Positions 6,298 to 10,106 of a DNA stretch of 10,106 nt are shown here, piece by piece (position 1 is the first letter of the stretch; the number at the start of each line of letters is the position of its first letter). Where the stretch lies: assembly GCA_024280195.1 (NCBI GenBank), contig JAJRQP010000234.1, positions 1 through 10,106 on the forward strand. The letters run 5' to 3'. This stretch comes from Bacteroidota bacterium (GTDB lineage: Bacteria; Bacteroidota; Bacteroidia; Flavobacteriales_D; Crocinitomicaceae). The notes beneath the pieces are model-generated. The model made no database searches and was not told where the DNA came from. It saw nothing but the letters and a program-made list of their open reading frames with translations. The translations under genes and the position numbers were made by a program.

Positions 6298-7113
6298 TTG
6301 AGAAATTTAAATAGCATATATCATTTAGCAATTCAAGCATCTATTGATGCTTCGCACATAATTAAAGAGGTTTACTATTCTAAAATTAATGTAGTAATAA
6401 AAGAAGACGGCTCTCCTGTTACGCAAGCGGATTTAATGTCTTCTAAAATTATTTCTGACCATTTATCTGAGACTGGAATTCCAATAATGGGTGAAGAACG
6501 CGAAAAAAGTGATTTTGAAACACGTAAAAAATGGGAAAGTCATTGGTGCGTTGATCCTTTAGATGGAACCAAAATGTTCATTCTGAAAAACGATGAGTTT
6601 GCAGTTAATATTGCTCATGTAAAAGATGGAAGTGCGATTTTTGGATTGATTGCAGACCCAATTAAACATCGAATTATTATTGGGGTCAAAAATAAAGGTG
6701 TTTTTACATTCGATTTTGAAGACGCAAATAATCCTGAAAAATGGAATAAGATTTCACCAAATAAAAATAAAAACCAACCTGTTATTGTTGCTTGTTCTAG
6801 AGGTTTTGGCGAGCAAAGAAAAGGACAAAAGGTATTTGGTTATGATGAAGTTTTGACCAAAGAATATGGAGAATTCTGTTACCTCAAAATGGGGAGTGCA
6901 TTAAAATTCTTTGAGTTAGCTGAAGGTAGAGCAGATGTTTACGTACGTCTTGGTCCAACAATGGAATGGGATATTGCTGCAGGACAAATTATCATTGAAG
7001 AATTAGGAGGAAGCATTGAAAGCATCAAAGACGGAAAGCGTCTAATCTATAATAAAGAGAGCTTGTTTAACCCACCATTCATTGTCAAAACAAAAGCTGT
7101 GTTAGGGGAATGA
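6298..7113 (+). CDS. cysQ: 3'(2'),5'-bisphosphate nucleotidase, CysQ-like (inositol monophosphatase superfamily)
   Basis: This cytoplasmic Mg-dependent phosphatase is predicted to turn 3'-phosphoadenosine 5'-phosphate (PAP), the by-product of sulfate transfer from PAPS, into AMP. All superfamily metal-site motifs are visible. SPVTQAD is at 39-45, GEE at 65-67, the core DPLDGTKMF at 86-94 with Asp86, Asp89 and Thr91, and WDIAAG at 224-229. DGTK is typical of CysQ rather than of inositol monophosphatases. The length (271) is normal. The start is taken as TTG at 6298 because no ATG occurs upstream in frame. The first internal ATG, at residue 47, would cut into the fold. Its stop overlaps the next start (ATGA), so it is translated together with the two outer-membrane genes. 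Activity on inositol phosphates cannot be excluded. Confidence 0.9.
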   Translation: MRNLNSIYHLAIQASIDASHIIKEVYYSKINVVIKEDGSPVTQADLMSSKIISDHLSETGIPIMGEEREKSDFETRKKWESHWCVDPLDGTKMFILKNDEFAVNIAHVKDGSAIFGLIADPIKHRIIIGVKNKGVFTFDFEDANNPEKWNKISPNKNKNQPVIVACSRGFGEQRKGQKVFGYDEVLTKEYGEFCYLKMGSALKFFELAEGRADVYVRLGPTMEWDIAAGQIIIEELGGSIESIKDGKRLIYNKESLFNPPFIVKTKAVLGE

Positions 7114-8660
7114 AATACCTGTTAATTATAGCACTCTATTTCATTTTGCAACCTGTTTTTGGTCAGCAAAACTATCTTTCTATTCACTCATTTTACAAAG
7201 ATCAACTTTTTGCAAATAAACTCGATCAACCTTACAATGGGGGTTCTTTCTTCCCTGTCAGAGAATCAGAATACAATTTAATTCCCGCAATTAATGATTC
7301 GAGTAAACAATACTATGACTTTACACACATCTTATTTCAAAAGCATTTAATTGAGGTTAAAGGAGAAGACTTTTACTTAACAATTGACCCTGTTTTAGAT
7401 TTTTCGGGAGGCAAAAATTTGGAGGACACGATTTCAAGAAGATTGTTTCAAAACACAAGAGGTTTTCATGTAGAGGGCGATTTTTTTAAGAATTTCTCTT
7501 TTTCAACAACGCTTTATGAAAACCAAGCCAGGTTTAACTCGTATGAATCTGCTTATTATTCTTCGATGGGAGAATTGTATCCTCGACCTGATTCTACTTA
7601 TTCAACACAAAACGCAGTTGTTCCAGGTTCGGGAAGAACAAAATCTTTTAAAGGAGATGGATTTGATTATTCTTCTGCAGAAGGGTATTTTGTTTATACG
7701 CCAATAAAATCACTTGCTATTTCGATTGGAAACAACATGCAGTTTGTTGGTGATGGTTATCGCTCCTTACTATTATCTGATAATTCTTTTAACGCTCCCT
7801 ATTTCAGAACTGATTGGAAAATTAATTCTAAATTCAGCTTTACTTATTTGCGATCAAGACAATTGAATTTAATGCGTCGTCCTGCTTTTGGTGCTGCAGA
7901 ATCGTATTACGAATCAAAAGGGTATTCCGTTAATTATTTCACCTATCAGCCGACAAAAAAAATCAGCATCAGCCTTTTTGAAAGTGGAAATTGGAACCGA
8001 GGAGATTCTTTGGTCAGTCGGAATGTAAATCCACTTTATTACAATCCAATTCCTTTTGTTTCAGGACTGGCTTTGAAGAATAAAAACGAAGTCGTTTCAC
8101 TGCTTGGTTTGAATTTAAGTTATCAGTTGGCAAAGCATCATCGTGTTTACAGTCAATTTGCCATCAACGATTACGACGGCAATAAAACGGCATTCCAATT
8201 CGGATATAGAGGTTACGATTATTTTGGAATAGGGGATTTTATGTTGCAAGCAGAATACAATTACGTTGCAAATGGAACTTATGAAACAAGTAACCGTAGG
8301 TTAAACAACATTCATTTTAACCTACCAGTAGCACATGTAAAAGGCAATGGTTTCCAAGAATTCTTGTTGCGAAGTAATTTTGAATACAAGCGTGCATACA
8401 TCGACCTGACATTTATTTATTATTTAACGAGTAATTATTCTTCCACAGCATTGCTCCCTGTTTATGATGTGATGCCGAGAAGTTCAAACGACATTCTTTA
8501 TGAGAATTTAGAAGTCGGATATCGATTTAATCGCAAAATGAACTTGATGCTTTTTGCTAATTGGACTTACAGAGCAGAAATAAACTCTGCGTTGCTTGGA
8601 ACAAATAGCATTCAAGTAGGATTGAAAACAGGACTAAGAAACTCATACAAAGATTTCTAA
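7110..8660 (+). CDS. Wzi/RemB-like outer-membrane beta-barrel protein, first paralogue
   Basis: This is a 516-residue exported protein with a Sec signal peptide (1-18, ending PVFG), no cysteine that I can find, and a pattern of amphipathic strands rich in Tyr, Phe and Asn. It should be an outer-membrane barrel. The motif VGDGYRSLLLSD (213-224) and the end GLKTGLRNSYKDF match what I recall of the capsule-assembly Wzi-like family of Bacteroidota, to which the gliding-related RemB is also similar. In that family the barrel helps anchor or assemble surface polysaccharide. The ATG lies inside the end of cysQ (ATGA), and the gene touches the next one through TAATG. Compared with its neighbour it has a longer N-terminal part (about 50 extra residues before the shared motif). 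The exact role (capsule, gliding or other) is not settled by the sequence. Confidence 0.68.
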   Translation: MKYLLIIALYFILQPVFGQQNYLSIHSFYKDQLFANKLDQPYNGGSFFPVRESEYNLIPAINDSSKQYYDFTHILFQKHLIEVKGEDFYLTIDPVLDFSGGKNLEDTISRRLFQNTRGFHVEGDFFKNFSFSTTLYENQARFNSYESAYYSSMGELYPRPDSTYSTQNAVVPGSGRTKSFKGDGFDYSSAEGYFVYTPIKSLAISIGNNMQFVGDGYRSLLLSDNSFNAPYFRTDWKINSKFSFTYLRSRQLNLMRRPAFGAAESYYESKGYSVNYFTYQPTKKISISLFESGNWNRGDSLVSRNVNPLYYNPIPFVSGLALKNKNEVVSLLGLNLSYQLAKHHRVYSQFAINDYDGNKTAFQFGYRGYDYFGIGDFMLQAEYNYVANGTYETSNRRLNNIHFNLPVAHVKGNGFQEFLLRSNFEYKRAYIDLTFIYYLTSNYSSTALLPVYDVMPRSSNDILYENLEVGYRFNRKMNLMLFANWTYRAEINSALLGTNSIQVGLKTGLRNSYKDF

Positions 8661-10075
8661 TGAAAGGATTAATTTACATATCACTTTTATTCGCAACCTT
8701 TTGTTTTGGACAAGGAGAAGTTGGTTATATTCTCGAAGACTTGCCTTCAGATTCTGTTCCTATCAGAACGGTTAAAACGCACAGTAGTTTGAAACCATTT
8801 ATTCGAACTTCTGGAGAATTTGACCCATCAAAGGCAACGCTTTCTGTCACAGGATTAGCAGATTTGAATTACATCCAAAGAACACATTCTTATTTCAAAA
8901 CAGGACTTGGACTTTCATTAAATGGAGCAATTAAAGACAAACTCTATTTTCGATTTGCTGGAATTGAAGGAATTAGTCAAACAGATAATTTTTATTCTCC
9001 AAAAACATTTTTAGCCGATTCAATTGATGCAGTTTCGCTGTATTCTGACATTCATGCACGAATTTCTTATACACCCAATCACATCTTCAATTTTCAAATC
9101 GGATTAGATAACAATTTTATTGGAGAAGGATCTCGTTCTATGTTTTTGAGTGATTATGGCTCTTCATATCCATTTGGAGAAATCAGAATGCGATTTTGGA
9201 GGTTGGAGTACTCAATTCTGTATCAATTCTTGAGAGAAAGAAACAGCAACCAATGGGAGGGAAAGTTTGCTTCTAGTCATCATATTTCATTTAATGCAGC
9301 CAAATGGTTGAACATTGGAGTTTTTGAAAGCGTTATTTTTCAGCCAAAAGACACTTTGCTTAATCGTGGGTTTGATGCAGAATATTTAAACCCTTTTGTG
9401 ATGTATCGTCCGCAAGAATATTCTTTGGGCTCGTCTGACAACGTTCTCATTGGTTTTGAACTGAATGCTTTTTGGAAAAAACACACCTTTTATTCTCAGT
9501 TTATTTTAGATGAATTTGTTCTATCAGAAATCAGAGCAAAAAGTAAATGGTGGGCCAATAAATACGGAGGACAATTTGGTGTCAAAGGTCGATTTGAAAA
9601 AGGCGACAACCAATTATTTTACAGATTGGAATATAATTTTGCTAGACCGTTTACCTATTCCCATATTTCGCAAGATTTGAATTATGGTAATCAAGGTTTT
9701 GCGCTTGCTCACCCTTATGGTTCCAATTTCATGGAAATTTTAGGAGAGGTGAAGTGGGAGAATAAAAAACTATTTGCGCAGTTATTTGCCAACTACTACC
9801 TTCGTGGCGCAAGTAAAGATGGATTTAATTATGGAGAAGATATTTACGTTCCATATATCAATAAACCTTTTGAGTACGGTCATTTTATTGGTGATGGAGC
9901 AGGTTTTAACGGTTCAAAAGTAGTTGCAACTCTTGGTTATAAAATCATGAAGCATGGAAAACTAAATGCCTTTGCCGAGAATCATTTCCAAGTTTCTACC
10001 TTAAATTCTGATGTGAATTATACATTGGTTCTAGGAATAAGAAGTTCGCTTTGGAACGACCGACGGAATTATTGA
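8660..10075 (+). CDS. Wzi/RemB-like outer-membrane beta-barrel protein, second paralogue
   Basis: This is a 471-residue exported protein with a Sec signal peptide (1-17, ending FCFG) and dense beta-strand pattern. It is clearly related to the gene before it. IGEGSRSMFLSD (154-165) corresponds to the VGDGYRSLLLSD motif of the neighbour. FES at 222-224, the ..YLNPF.. stretch near 242-246 and FYSQF further on also align in the same order, and the ends are similar (GIRSSLWNDRRNY). Its start codon shares one base with the previous stop (TAATG), so translation is probably coupled and the two proteins made in similar amounts. They may form a pair in the outer membrane that handles surface polysaccharide, as suggested for Wzi-like proteins. 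This is inference. The operon's terminator is not in the window. Confidence 0.68.
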   Translation: MKGLIYISLLFATFCFGQGEVGYILEDLPSDSVPIRTVKTHSSLKPFIRTSGEFDPSKATLSVTGLADLNYIQRTHSYFKTGLGLSLNGAIKDKLYFRFAGIEGISQTDNFYSPKTFLADSIDAVSLYSDIHARISYTPNHIFNFQIGLDNNFIGEGSRSMFLSDYGSSYPFGEIRMRFWRLEYSILYQFLRERNSNQWEGKFASSHHISFNAAKWLNIGVFESVIFQPKDTLLNRGFDAEYLNPFVMYRPQEYSLGSSDNVLIGFELNAFWKKHTFYSQFILDEFVLSEIRAKSKWWANKYGGQFGVKGRFEKGDNQLFYRLEYNFARPFTYSHISQDLNYGNQGFALAHPYGSNFMEILGEVKWENKKLFAQLFANYYLRGASKDGFNYGEDIYVPYINKPFEYGHFIGDGAGFNGSKVVATLGYKIMKHGKLNAFAENHFQVSTLNSDVNYTLVLGIRSSLWNDRRNY

Positions 10076-10106
10076 TCTTCTTTTTTGTTTCCAATTTCAA
10101 TTTCTA
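10069..10106 (-). CDS. Possible C-terminal end of a minus-strand gene
   Basis: From the right edge one minus-strand frame stays open and reads a hydrophilic tail ending IEIGNKKEDQ before a TAA at 10071-10069. It would overlap the end of the preceding plus-strand gene by seven bases. The tail has the look of a real C-terminus, but 12 codons cannot prove a gene. Confidence 0.27.
   Translation of the reverse strand, partial: EIEIGNKKEDQ

Noticed and set aside
6650..6856. Plus-strand open frame of 68 codons inside cysQ (a similar 63-codon frame lies at 7516-7707)
   Set aside because: Both are out-of-frame shadows of strongly supported genes, with low-complexity Leu/Ile/Lys-rich products.

Overview
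The window looks like a chromosomal segment of a Bacteroidota bacterium, most likely in the order Flavobacteriales. The evidence is low G+C, a C-terminal type IX secretion (T9SS) sorting domain at 5473-6210, Omp28-family and DUF6029-family envelope proteins, TAnnTTTG-like promoter boxes, and start codons preceded by A-rich leaders rather than Shine-Dalgarno sequences. I see no mobile element, CRISPR array, tRNA or rRNA, and no sign of recent transfer.

Left part (1-1922). A minus-strand lipoprotein aminopeptidase of the M1 family runs off the left edge just after its zinc-binding HELFH motif. Divergent from it is a stand-alone biotin carboxyl carrier protein (1237-1704). A small unrecognised 71-residue gene (1707-1922, minus) converges on that gene, with two bases between the stop codons.

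Middle part (1989-6263). A minus-strand operon reads tlpA-like thioredoxin (5234-4728), DUF6029 outer-membrane beta-barrel (4697-3027), then Omp28-type lipoprotein with a CTYC motif (3022-2051). It ends at a clear rho-independent terminator (2026-1989). Divergent from it, across a 238-base spacer with promoter-like and palindromic sequence, is a T9SS-secreted protein (5473-6210) with its own terminator. Cysteine placement links all four genes. Two are thioredoxin-fold proteins with CxxC sites. The barrel has only two cysteines, both in its last predicted surface hairpin. The mature secreted protein also has exactly two. This is the best candidate here for an undescribed system: a cell-envelope or cell-surface thiol-disulfide module. 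The function is inferred, not shown.

Right part (6285-10075). A plus-strand operon begins with a CysQ-like 3'(2'),5'-bisphosphate nucleotidase that appears to use a TTG start on a nearly leaderless transcript. It is followed by two overlapping genes (ATGA and TAATG junctions) for paralogous outer-membrane proteins of the Wzi/RemB-like type. CysQ removes the PAP left by sulfotransferases, so the operon suggests a link between sulfate-donor turnover and a surface polysaccharide or outer-membrane assembly. A possible minus-strand gene end overlaps the last bases of this operon at the right edge.
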